A DNA stretch of 30,594 nt from Diphasiastrum complanatum (Eukaryota > Streptophyta > Lycopodiopsida > Lycopodiales > Lycopodiaceae), in contig MU836317.1 in the NCBI GenBank assembly GCA_029204225.1, positions 1 to 30,594 of the forward strand, given 5' to 3'. The notes under the pieces were generated by a model. The model was given only the letters and a program-made list of their open reading frames with translations, was not told where the DNA came from and did no database searches. Each line of letters begins with the position of its first letter. The first letter of the stretch is position 1. The position numbers and the translations under genes were made by a program. Positions 18,652 to 30,331 of the stretch are shown here, piece after piece.

Positions 18652-20166
18652 CTCATCACTTTGTTGCTTGCAGAAGACATCATGATGTCCATTGTGGACT
18701 ATGTCAACTAGCCACGATATGTGGGAAAGGCTACAAGCCAAACATGAACAAATGTCAAGTGCAGAGATCTTCCATCTCACCAACTAACTTCTGAACATGA
18801 AGTGGGATGGCAATGATCTAGACAAGCATGCTGGGAAGATGAAGGTCATCTTCAATCAACTAGAATTTGCATATCAGAATCATGCTATCTCATCAATCTG
18901 AGCCCTCCTATTGTATGTTGTAGCAGCCCACCTAGAAGTACATCAGCTCGATGTACAGACAGCTTATCTGAATGGAGTCATTGAAGAGGACATCTACATG
19001 CTACAACCTAAAGGATACATCCATAAAGGTATGAAGCATCATGTTTGCAACTCCACAAGGCACTTTATGGCTTGAAACAATTAGCTAGTGCTTGGTTCCA
19101 GAGGATCAACACATTCCTCATCCGACAAGGCTTTTAACCAAGCATGGCCAACAATAACGTCTACTTCAAGTCAGTGAAGCAATTATTTATAATTATCACC
19201 TTGTATGTAGATGAAGGATGCTAAGTAGATGTTGTCTTCTGAGTTTGACATGACTGATCTGGGTGATGCTCACTTTTGTCTGGGCATTCAAATCCACAGA
19301 GACAGAGCAAGACGGCTGATATTTATTACTCAACAAAGGTCTCTTCACAATGTCCTCATCAGATATAATCTGATTAATTGCAAGTTAGCTCACTCACCAA
19401 TGGATCCAGGCCTACAATTGTCGAAGGACCAATGTCCTTAGACCAAGTAGAAAGAGGAGCAAATGAGAGAGTATCTTTATCGATCGATACTTGGATCTCT
19501 CATGTATGCAATGGTCTGCACAAGACCTGACATCGCTTTTGCAGTTAGCTCACTCGGCCAATTCATGGCCAATCGTAGCATAGCCCATTGGAAGTCTCTT
19601 ATAAGAGTCATGAGATACATCTGAGCTACAATGGACTAGTGCATCTGCTATGGAGAAGTCACCAACGACAATCTTCATCGGCTCAGTGCATTTTCTGATG
19701 CAAGTCGGGAGGAGAGGTAGATAATCGTAAATCCACAATTGGATTTACATTCTTCTTCAACGATGGTCCTATATCATGGAACAGTCATAAGCAGACCTCT
19801 ATTGCTCTTTCATCTATAGAAGTAGAGTATATTACTGCTTCTCAATCCATTAAAGAGGCATTTTGGTTGAGAAATTTACTAGCAAACATTAGTTTGAGCC
19901 AGTACACCCTGATAATCATATTCTGTGATAATCAGAGTGCAATTGCCTTATCACCCAACTCTAGATTTCACTCTAGGAGTAAGCAAATTGAGATCCGATA
20001 TCATTATGTTAGAGGCAAGATTTTTGAAAGAGATGTGAGCTTAACGTACTGTTGAACGCGGGATATGGTTGGAGATGTGTTTACCAAGGCACTGAGCATT
20101 GATGCACACAACAAATTTTGTGCAGTGCTTAGTCTGAAGATCAAATCATTCACGGATATCCAGATT
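18652..20166 (+). pseudogene. Copia gag/RT/RNase H remnant with internal deletions
   Basis: From about 18713 the frame gives DMWERLQAKHEQMSSAEIFH, one stop, and LLNMKWDG, all Gag-like. Near 18885 it switches to RT: SSI, stop, ALL, HQLDVQTAYLNG and YMLQPKGY. The later part is frameshifted, with LHKALYGLKQ, a damaged LYVDE where YVDD should be, MLSSEFDMTDLGDAHFCLGI, SPMDPGLQLSKD, GSLMYAMVCTRPDIAFAVSS, then RNase H with ISWN, FCDNQSAIALS, SRSKQIEIRYHYV and VFTKALS. Protease and integrase are absent. Stops at 18899, 19622, 19634 and 20053, among others, show it is dead. It is closely related to the element at 6811. Confidence 0.88.
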
Positions 20167-20175
20167 AAGGGGGGG
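20167..20175 (+). promoter_or_regulatory. Polypurine tract
   Basis: AAGGGGGGG follows CAGATT, as in the related element at 9151-9165, and leads into TGCTGGATTT, the start of the next LTR. Confidence 0.75.
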
Positions 20176-21488
20176 TGCTGGATTTATCTCCTCCACTCTC
20201 CTAAATCCCATGTTAATCTAGTTCCAATCATTGCTGCATATTTACTTGCATTGTCGCACAATCCAACTATTGAAGATGAGCAAGAGAAGATGGCTGACAT
20301 ATCGGAGTTGATGAACTATCAGATAGACCCAACTTGGTCGACATATCGGAGAAGTTCGACTTATCGGCCTCCTCACGCTCATCCTTTGTACTATCCTCTG
20401 TATTGCGCAACCAACTTGACAATGACAGCAGCCACGATCTTCTCCCTGACAGCACAACGGCTCCACTCTTTCTCTTGTACACTCATCTGCATAAATGAAA
20501 ATAGCACACAGATCATGTAATATGAATGCAATTGATCTATGATCAAGAACACGAATTATCAATCCAATGACACATACATAGTAGATGCTTATGCATTGAT
20601 TCTCTTCTTCAGATGAATTGTCAGTAATAAGCTCATAGCTTTTACAAATTGTAGTTAGCATTGTGAGCACGCGGCACGCGGTTTTGTCCGTTATTGTCTT
20701 GTGCTCACCTACATCACTGACTTGTATCTCGCTACAATTAATCTATATAAATAGTTCTGTGTTCAGGTTCTGTCAGTAGTTGCAATGCTTTCTGCTCTTT
20801 CTGTCTGACTTTTTGATTGCTTTGTCTGATAGTCTGCTCTTGCTTTCGCCAAGTCTGTAGAAAGTCTACAGAAATATATTACTTTCGCAACAGTCTGCAG
20901 AAATACTCTGAGTGTCACGATAGTCTATAGAAATGAATCATATTTCACAGTGTTGCCTTTTTCGAATTTTTTCGAAATGCGAAACTTGCATAGTTCAAAA
21001 GTTTAATTGTTTTTAACACCTTCGGCTTTTTACATTTTCTCGAAAAATGTGAAGAGAGACATTTTTCCCGAAGGTCATCTATTTTCATGACTTAGACTGT
21101 TTTAAGGACACCTTCACCTTTTTAAGGGCACCTTCATCTTTTTGAGGGCACCTTCACCTTTTTAAGGGCACCTTCACCTTTTTCGCAAAATCCCAGAGGG
21201 AGCCAGACTTGCCTAATCTATGAATGATTTTATGGTGCTTGCTATTAGTAGATTATACTTCCACTGTTTCTCAATCCTAGTTGATTAACATTATCTACTG
21301 GTTATAAAGTTTTTACATCAGATTTGTAGTGTCAGTCTATAGTTTGGAGGAGGATAGATCACAATATGAAGCAGTAGCTCCAACTGCATAGATCGACTCC
21401 ATCTGAACCTCACATTAGTGAATCGTGATTGTCCAACTTTGAAGTGCTCAAAATCTTCGACTTTCCTAGACGCGATCAGATTCACAAC
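20176..21488 (+). mobile_element. Copia LTR flanked by PPT on the left and PBS on the right
   Basis: It begins TGCTGGATTTATC (related to TGTTGGATTATTC of the other element) and seems to end near GATTCACAACA. A TATA box, CTATATAAATAG, is at 20743-20754. Downstream it has CAGTCTGCAGAAATAC and TTTTTCG motifs also seen in the LTR at 6811. It contains a 20-bp tandem array. That it is one continuous LTR is inferred from the two ends; an insertion or fusion inside is possible. Confidence 0.6.
21104..21183. repeat. 20-bp tandem repeat, four units
   Basis: Four units of AAGGGCACCTTCACCTTTTT with a total of three base differences, in exact register at 21104, 21124, 21144 and 21164, inside the LTR. Confidence 0.95.
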
Positions 21489-21569
21489 AGTGGTGTCAAA
21501 GCACGTTGAATCACAACAGTGGTATCAGAGCACATTGAATCACAACAGTGCTATCAAAGCGCAATAATC
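21483..21569 (+). repeat. Triplicated PBS, 29-bp period
   Basis: Units at 21483, 21512 and 21541 each begin CACAACAGTG and contain GGTGTCAAAGC, GGTATCAGAGC and CTATCAAAGC respectively. The middle unit matches the initiator tRNA-Met PBS best. The unit includes the LTR terminus CACAACA, so the duplication spans the LTR/PBS junction. Confidence 0.88.
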
Positions 21570-21582
21570 CGGTTCACAGCAA

Positions 21583-23639
21583 TGCACACCATCACATAAA
21601 TCAATGAGCCAATAAGTGAGTGGTATGCATAGTTCTTTATGTTAGAATTCTCATCAGGTGTTGAGAGACACATATCTTTACTGATTTTAAGTCTTGGATC
21701 CATTGGTGAATCAATTGTCTTTGATTCGAACATTCCAAATTTTTTCAAAATGTTTTGTAGATACCTCTGTTGGCTTAGAAAGAATGGCTTCTTGACTCGA
21801 ACACAAATGATTTGAATACAAAGCAGATAACGAACTAGTCCTAGATCTATCAATGTTGAATTCTTTAGAAAGATTCGACTTAGTAATTTCTAACCGAGAG
21901 TCATCAGACAGTCATCTACATAAAGTGCAATAATTATGTAATTTGGACCATCATGTTTGATATAGATATTTGAGTCAACATCATTCAAATGAAAATCAAT
22001 TTGCAATAGATATTTGTTGATTCGTTCAAACCATGCTCTAGGTGCTTATTTGAGCCTATAAAGAGCTTTACGAATCTTACAGACTTGATCTTCAAAGCCT
22101 TTGAGAATGTAACCTTCTGGTTGCTTCATGTAGGTATATTCATGGATGAAACCATTTACAAATGCAGTTTGTACATCCATCTAATGTACTTCGAGGTCTT
22201 CAGCTATTGCAGTTACCAACAAGGTCTGGATAGATGCAAGTTTGATGACAGGACTAAAGGTCTCTATATAGTCAATATCTAGTACTTGTGTGTAGCATTT
22301 GGTTATGAGTCTTACCTTCCATTTTGAAATCGAGCCATTAGAGTTGTACTTCATTTTGAAGATCCACTTGAAATCGATGATCTTCCTTTTGGCTAGTGGT
22401 TCAGCTCTAGTTCTTGATTAGTCAATTGTATTCACTATCCATCATTGCTCTCCACATGTCAGAATGTGCATTTGATAGTGCATCATGAACAATGAGGGGA
22501 TCCTTTATTACTACACATAAAGCTTGACGTGTATACCTCCTAGTGGATGCATAGTTGAGTATATCTTTGAACATTCAATTATTCATTATGATCCAACTTA
22601 GAAGAAGAATGACAAGGTGTAGAAGTGGAAGGAATTGAGACAGAGTTATCTTCAATATTGGCAATCGATATTTTGTCATTGGAACTAGAAATAAATTCAT
22701 GTTTCATCATCTTGAAACCATCAAATTTGTCTTTTAGGAAGACTACATCTCTGCTAATGAATTCCTTACCAAAATTAATTCCAGATCAAAGACCTTGTAA
22801 GCCTTATGATTTGATGGATATCCAAGAAATATGGCCTTGGTGCTAGTTCAGTTGAATTTCTTCCTTAGATTTGAGGGGATTTCAATGTAGCATACACATC
22901 CAAAAACTCATAGATGGTCTATGAATGGATTTGTACCTAACCAAATCTCCTTAAGGATTTTCTTGTTGATGACCTTGGTACTGCAACGGTTCTAAATGTA
23001 GTAGGCTATTACAATTTTTTTTGCCCGTAATTTGTTCAGGAGATTAACAACAATTAACATAGATCTAGTAGACTTGACAAGAGTCTAATTCTTTCTTTCG
23101 GCTACTCTGTTCTACTATGGAGTGCAGCTCAAAGAGTATTGTCTCTGAATCATAGATTCGCTTAGAAAGTCATTTATCATTTGAAATGAACTCTCCCCTT
23201 CCATTTGTGCATAGAGCTTTGATTTTTCTTCATGTTTGGGTTTCAGATAGTCGTCTGAATTGTTGGAAATACAAATATGCTTCTAATTTGTTCTTGATGA
23301 ATATGATAATAGTTCATTGAGAATAATCATCAATAATGTAATGAAGTACATTGATCCATCACATGATGGGATCTACATCAGGCCACAAAGATCACAATGA
23401 ATTAGACTCAGAATGCCTTTAGCTCTATGAGCTTGGCCTTTGGTAAATCTTGACCTTGTATGCTTGCCACAAATACAAGTCTCAAAAGTCTGTTTCGGTG
23501 AGGACTTATTGATGTCTAAGCCTTTGACAAGTTTTTTGCAGAACATATAAGTTATAGCTTTCATATGGACATGTCCTAGGCATTGATAGTTAGAATTAAA
23601 GTAGAATCACTGTGCTACTATATTGTGGGTCCTATTAGT
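21583..23639 (-). pseudogene. Copia integrase and RT fragment (minus strand)
   Basis: Read from 23639 down: a GAG-pre-integrase segment with YQCLGHVHMKAI and CICGKHTRSRF; integrase start IHCDLCGLM with the first catalytic Asp; C-T-P-stop-stop-N-R-V-A-E-R-K-N near 23100; a VFGCVCY block; then RT with DFKWIFKMKYNSNG, MDVQTAFVNGFIHEYTYMKQ, ALYVDDCLM with an intact YVDD, LGLVRYLLCIQI, SPMDPRLKISKD and GSLIYVMVC. Similarity ends abruptly near 21583. Many stops and some frameshifts are present. Gag, RNase H and both LTRs are lacking. Both ends are sharp and coincide with other elements. Confidence 0.9.
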
Positions 23640-23861
23640 TGATAAGGATCAGTTGGCCTCGCCACGAGGCAAGTCGACGGGACACGCGTCCCGCCAACGG
23701 CAACCTGGGTCATGCATGGGTTGCCTGAGTGAACAACTATATGTATAATGTAATTTCATTTTGAGAAATACAGTTGCTATGTGAGCTTGCTGTGGAGAGT
23801 GTTTTCTATCTGTGTTACTGTGTAGCATGATCTGTGTTCCTGTTCGAAGCAAATTCTAAGT
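23640..23861 (+). mobile_element. Short LTR (~220 bp) of another retrotransposon
   Basis: It starts TGATAAGGATCAGTTGGCC where the minus-strand copia similarity stops. It has a GC-rich part with two small palindromes (GCCTCG/CGAGGC and CGGGAC/GTCCCG), a TATA-like CTATATGTATAATG at about 23727 and ends near GTTCGAAGCA or a few bases later, just before a PBS. The size is in the range of TRIM or SMART-type LTRs, though an ordinary copia LTR of this length is also possible. No 3' partner is seen. Confidence 0.6.
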
Positions 23862-23874
23862 TGGTATCAGATCC
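23862..23874 (+). promoter_or_regulatory. Primer-binding site
   Basis: TGGTATCAGATCC matches the initiator tRNA-Met complement at the first nine bases and sits just after the short LTR. Confidence 0.75.
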
Positions 23875-25320
<1,446 letters not shown>

Positions 25321-26337
25321 GTCCATGAAGGATCTTTCACCACCTCTTAGAGGATCCCTTACAAGATATTCCACAAATGTGTCTATATACATGTAGCACA
25401 CTTCAAAAACTATACATCGTGCCAAGCCATGTATTCCAAGGCATTTTGTGCACTTGAAGATACATCAATTAAGTGCATACATAATGTTGCCAAAGACAAC
25501 TTGCCTTGCTTGATCCATATGATTGAGCCTAGATGGCTCCATCTTGATACTCAAGGTTCTTCTTGGAGTCCTTGGGTCTTGAGCTTGATCCTCCACTTGA
25601 CTTGACTCCAAACCATCAATGAATTGAATAAGGTGTTGATCCAAACGTGCTTCTTCAAGTTTACAAATCTTCCACTCTTGAAAGATCACATTTCCACCAT
25701 TGACAAATTCTTTGGTTGAAAACAAGTAGATTCTACAATCTCTACTTGATACAATTCAATTCACCATAGGCCCACCATTTCAAATTTGAGCATGAGGCAA
25801 TGATACCTTGACCTAGCAAGCAAGGCAATGAAAAGAACACATAGAGATGGTGGTGATTAAAACACATATAAAGCAATAAAATAGGAGAAAAAGATATAGC
25901 ACCTCTCTCATGGTTGTATATCCACACACTTTTTTTTTGTAAAGCTTGAACTAGGATTTTTTTTTGCAATATGATGTGTTGTAAAGAGTGATCATATAAA
26001 ATTCAATACATAGTATTGTCTAGTAGTATAAATTGGTGTATAAATACATCGTGAAAAAGTGGCATCATAAAAAATAAAATAAAATAAGTGGGATTGTGAG
26101 CACATTGTGTTTTCGACGGCGTTCATGGGCCTTCATGTCCTCAATCCTATCAACACACGAGGCTTAACATGGACTCAATGCTTCTCATTCCAATGAATTT
26201 CAACTTACTTTGCAATTTAATTCCCTTTAAAAAGAGGATCACAAGAAGAAGACACGATATGCCTTTGAAATTAAATACTGAAATATTATACTAAAGTAAA
26301 TATAAATCATTCTAACTTTGAAGTAAAATGTCTAATT
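25321..26337. other. Unassigned AT-rich DNA, perhaps a minus-strand element leader
   Basis: On the minus strand AGGTATCATTGCCTCATGC near 25815 is PBS-like, and a 60-residue frame with no stop follows below it. The resemblance to the PBS is partial (ATTGCC instead of AGAGCC) and no gag motif is certain, so I do not call an element. Confidence 0.3.
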
Positions 26338-27247
26338 TGTTGACTTTCACACGTGTGGACTGTCCACTACATGTACTTGTGATCTCCTAAGGTGTGTAAA
26401 TGCACCAAGATCAAGACTAGATTGAGATTCAAGATCAATCTTTGATTCTATGGCAAAAACACACTACTACATGCATTCAATCACTTCCAACTCTCACTCA
26501 CACGTGTGGGAAGTGTTCCAAAAGTATTCTAAGTAAAAACAAGCTGCTCTCCTCGGGTAGAGAGAGAAAAACCATCATGAGCTCTCGGGTAGAGAGAGAA
26601 AGCTAGAAATTCATTGACACTCAAAATCCACTCAATCTCAAAATCAATTAGATCCAAAAGGAGGAGTACAATGATACTAATAGATTCATGAGCTACCACT
26701 ATGCTTAACTATGATTGAATCACACTTTGCCACCTCTTAATCCTATTGGACCATTGATCCATGCACCTCTAAATTCTATTGGACTATATTCAAGCACACC
26801 TCAATTTTCTATTGGACCTCACAAGGTTCCACCTCTAAATCCTATTGGACCTCTTAAGCTTCATCAAACAAAAGCATGACACTTGTCTACACTCTAATTG
26901 GCACAAGTTTGGCTCAATATTGGCATTACAAGTGGAAATGGATAATGTGCCATCTATGCCAAATTTGACCCTATCAACATCCTACACCTAAATGCTTGAC
27001 TATGAAATTCTATGAGACCCCTATATCAAACATTTTGATTTACTTTACAATTGTCCACACGTGGGAACATCCTCCACACATGTGAGATTCACTTACAAAC
27101 TTCTATCATAAAAAATACCAAGCTAGATTTTTGCCAATTTCTCACATAATTTAGCCATGTTGATTGAATATCATTGTAAAAGAATGTCCCATTCTTAGAA
27201 TATCAATGAGACTTGATGCAATGCTCACACTCTTTTTTTTCTCAACA
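26338..27247 (-). mobile_element. Minus-strand LTR, 910 bp, with G-box motifs
   Basis: On the plus strand it starts TGTTGA and ends TCAACA, an exact inverted pair, followed by a polypurine-tract complement at 27248-27258. It is thus a 3' LTR on the minus strand. It holds CACACGTGTG at 26348 and 26499 and CACACGTGGG at 27056, two copies of CTCGGGTAGAGAGAGAAA (26553 and 26585), and an exact 33-bp tandem array. No clear target duplication was found. Confidence 0.65.
26731..26862. repeat. 33-bp tandem repeat, four units
   Basis: CACCTCTAAATCCTATTGGA-type units begin at 26731, 26764, 26797 and 26830, exactly 33 bp apart; the first 20 bases are conserved and the rest diverged. Confidence 0.9.
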
Positions 27248-27258
27248 CTCCTCCTTTT
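27248..27258 (-). promoter_or_regulatory. Polypurine tract (minus strand)
   Basis: The plus strand reads CTCCTCCTTTT, so the minus strand reads AAAAGGAGGAG just before the TGTTGA start of the LTR. Confidence 0.6.
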
Positions 27259-28431
27259 CATCCCATTTTTTGGCCTACAATAGGAAGCTTAGGATATGTA
27301 TGCTTAAAATATGTAGTTTATGATTTTTTGCACATGCCTTAATCAATCCTAAGCATTATGAAACCTTAAGTTTAAAATCATTTATGTAATTAATCGACAC
27401 GTATTTTCTTTAAAATGAAAAAAAAAATTCTCATAGAAGTGTAGATCCTATTTTGTATTCATAAATCAGATGAGTGAAAGTTTCATCTTTGCAATGGCAT
27501 TTGGTGCAACTAGATGTATTGTGAAAATAGTTAAAAACTAGCTAGTAGTTATTGTTATGGCCAAATATCACATACTCTTGTACATAGTTACATGCTAACT
27601 TAAAGGTGATTTAAATCCATTCACATGCTTAGAGGTGGCCAAATTGAGCCCCAAAATCAGGGTCCTAAATTGCAGTTTAATCTTGAGAGATTTGGTAACA
27701 ATGCATGTGACACACCTAATCCAACCACCAAGTGGGGGGTGTGATTCCTAGATTAGGGGCTTAGATAGTAGGGTTCCTAATGATGGACAACCCTAATGCT
27801 CAGATCCAAGCCAATCCAATATTAGTTTGATGAGAATCATTTTGTACATCCACTTTGATGAAATCAATATTGATGGTGATTTCGACAATTTAGCTCTTGC
27901 AAGAAGATTTCATGCTTGATGAATGTGATATTTTTTTGTGTATAATAAATCGATCTAAACTTGATAAGAGTTCTATACTATCTACACCTATGACAGGTCG
28001 TGAGGATTAGCAAGTGCTAATTTGATTGTGGTGTTCAAAGGCAATTGCCAATCTACATGCAAAATAGCTAAAATTGTTGTCTAGAATCCTAGCAATCTAA
28101 ACTAAGTGAAATCCTTAATGCTTGATTCATGTTTATAGATCCAAATGAGGCTAAAAACTTCTAATTTTGTACTCTCTTTCATTCATTGTGATATAGTGTG
28201 ATGGTGTGTTCTTCCTCTTTCTCTTGGAATGGAATTCGTGTGCATGAAAGAATTGTAAATGAGAGGATGAATATCCTCAATGTTATCAAAAAATTTGGAT
28301 GGCATCAACGTACACAAAAGCAAGGAAGAGAAGGGTAATTTGTTAGTTATTTTTGCAAGCAAATAAAGAGTAAATGAGAGTGAATGAGAGTCGTGTGAGA
28401 ACAAAAGTGCCACCAAAATTCACAAGCAATT
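27259..28431. other. AT-rich unassigned DNA, probably decayed interior of the minus-strand element
   Basis: No RT, integrase or gag motif can be read on either strand. A minus-strand open frame at 28183-28416 has no recognisable motif. Confidence 0.4.
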
Positions 28432-29231
28432 ATGAAGCCAACTCAGCTTGAAAGGATGGGAGAAATTGGAAACAACAGAGAGCACACACAAGCCTTTCTA
28501 GAAACACTTTTCGGAGTGGCAGGGTCAACATACAAGCATCCAAGATACTTGCAAGGTCTACCAGGGGAGGCAACCAAAGAAGACGAAGGCAGAGACTTTA
28601 AAAGATCCTTTACTGACAAAAATCTGCACACAATACTGAAGAGTATAAGTAGGAAGAAAAGGCTTGGGACAAATGGGATGGGCATATATGTAGTCCTACA
28701 TTAAGAACGTACTGCATATGGCCACTGAACAAGAACAAGAAATCTCCTAACCACTGCACTGACCGATGCAATAAATTGTAGTAACTAGGAAGATTTTAAC
28801 AACTAAGATGGACCATAGACATTCAGGATGGTCAATGTAGCCTATAAAATAATAGCTAGGCTGATCATGAATATATTGTCAGCAATTGTCCAAGACCTTA
28901 CAGACAAAAAACACCTCAGATCTATTAAGGGGAAATTCATTAGTGACAACATACTAACCATATGGACAACTAGTAATCCTTCATACAAAAGCAACACAAA
29001 TTGAAAAGATTCTTGACGAAATTTTACAAGCATTCCTGTTGCTTTTTGTGTGAAGATACATAGACCATGGAGTCTAATCAGTACATAAGCTTTATATAAA
29101 GCGGCAATCTCTAACATTGAGATCACTGGGTAACTTACATCACCAATCAAGCTATATAGTTTAGTGAGGCAGGGATGCAATTTGTCACCTACACAACTTC
29201 GTATTTCAATTTCCAGAACTGTGCAATTCAA
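28432..29231 (+). pseudogene. LINE (non-LTR retrotransposon) reverse transcriptase remnant
   Basis: The plus strand, in several frames, gives RSFTDKNLHTILKSISRKKR followed by LGTNGMG, matching the L1-type segment where a K-S-M-x-x-G-K-A-P-G-x-D-G motif opens the RT domain. Then come NVAYKIIARLIMNILSAIVQ, IKGKFISDNILTIW (the F-x-x-G-R-x-I-x-D-N-x-L motif) and LVRQGCNLSPTQ, close to the usual V-R-Q-G-C-P-L-S-P. The order and spacing fit the finger and palm of plant LINE RT. The F-A-D-D part is lost, and stops and frameshifts separate the pieces. Confidence 0.8.
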
Positions 29232-29890
29232 TTTTTTATCTATTAATCTTTATTTTATTTTTTTGTGATTTTTTGTAAATAATTCTTTCTCTTAGCTTTT
29301 AAGAGCTACTGATTTTTTCTGATTTGGAGCTAAAATGAGCAAAATATGGCCATTTTAGTAAAACCATTCCAATTTTAGTTAGTTGTAGTTTTTGCTGTCT
29401 ATTTTTCTCTATTTATGGCTGTAGTTTTGGCCGATTTTTCTGATTGTAACTTTTTAGATTTGTAGATCTCTATCTAAGCTTGAATTTGCACCAATTTTGA
29501 CAAGGTTTGGTTAAGATTTGACAAAGATATGAAAATTTTACTAATTTACTAGGTTGATTCAAGAACTTTGGTACGATTATTGGGAGAGAAGCACTTCAAT
29601 TTTTCAATCCTGAAGTAAAACCCAAGTAAATACGCAGAATTACCTAGCAAATTCGTCACTTTATTAATCTCAAGCAAATGTACATAGATCAACAAGCAAA
29701 CATGAGAGCTCTGATGCAAGTCTCCTCCCAACCCTAGCTGCATAGGAATACGATAAGGAATGTCTGGCAAGGCTCACACTATATCCCCTCAAGCGCCCTT
29801 TAACCCTGACACATCAACACATCGCAAACTCCATGCACAGTCGACACTTGCCACTTGGCAGTACCCTAACACATAGGCAAGCTAGTACGT
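29232..29890. other. Low-complexity AT-rich stretch and probable minus-strand LTR part
   Basis: 29232-29540 is T-rich with no feature. From about 29890 down to 29560 the minus strand has a LTR-like series: a GGGGATATAG TATA-like motif near 29789 and an AATAAA polyadenylation signal at about 29664-29669. These features suggest the promoter and terminator part of an LTR on the minus strand, but its ends are not fixed. Confidence 0.4.
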
Positions 29891-30048
29891 GTCACTCATG
29901 CATTGGACCAAGTGTCCCAATGAGCATATGACACGTCCTATTGACTTGTCCATTGACCGTTCAACAAGAGTCACTCATGCACTGGACCAAATGTCCTAGT
30001 GAGCATATGACACGTGTCACGTTGACCAGTCAACCCTTCCTACTTTTT
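29891..30048. repeat. 79-bp tandem duplication
   Basis: GTCACTCATGCATTGGACCA starts at 29891 and recurs with one change at 29970; both copies continue with GTCC, GAGCATATGACACGT and TTGACC/GTCAAC motifs. It includes ACGTGTCA sequences on both strands. Confidence 0.9.
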
Positions 30049-30217
30049 AGGAGGTTAGTCCAGCAAACTCTCATGAGACCCAATGTCCCATTGGCCATCT
30101 CCGAATTAGTCACTATAACAGATATAGCTTCCTCTTTCAAAACCCCAACTCCACTTCATGGCCAGTTGACAATGTCTTTCATAACATTCCACTAACTCTC
30201 TCAAAAACACTAGCCCC
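30049..30217. other. Unassigned, possibly the start of the minus-strand LTR
   Basis: No gene. On the minus strand GGGGCTAGTGTTTTTGAG just after the gag-like stop could be a polypurine tract and LTR start, but this is only a suggestion. Confidence 0.3.
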
Positions 30218-30331
30218 TTAACCTTTGAGTTGCTCCAAAATCAACTTAAGAGTGGCTTCGATAGTATCCACCTTGGAACATACTGCATCTAATCTTTGTG
30301 AATCTTGACTGGTGTTGCTTGCGGATGCCAT
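30218..30331 (-). pseudogene. Short gag-like N-terminus (minus strand)
   Basis: A 37-codon frame starts MASASNTSQDSQRLDAV and continues as a hydrophobic-heptad helix with VDTIEATLKLILEQL before TAA. Ty3/gypsy Gag proteins of plants often start with a Ser-rich tip and a short coiled coil like this one. It stops where LTR-like sequence begins, suggesting a deletion joining the gag start to the 3' end of the element. It could also be a chance ORF. Confidence 0.35.

Noticed and set aside
20242-20670. 142-codon minus-strand frame
   Set aside because: It lies in the U3 of a copia LTR and carries no known motif.
21104-21569. CRISPR-like array
   Set aside because: The repeats are directly adjacent with no unique spacers; they are tandem repeats inside an LTR and at its PBS, in a eukaryotic genome.
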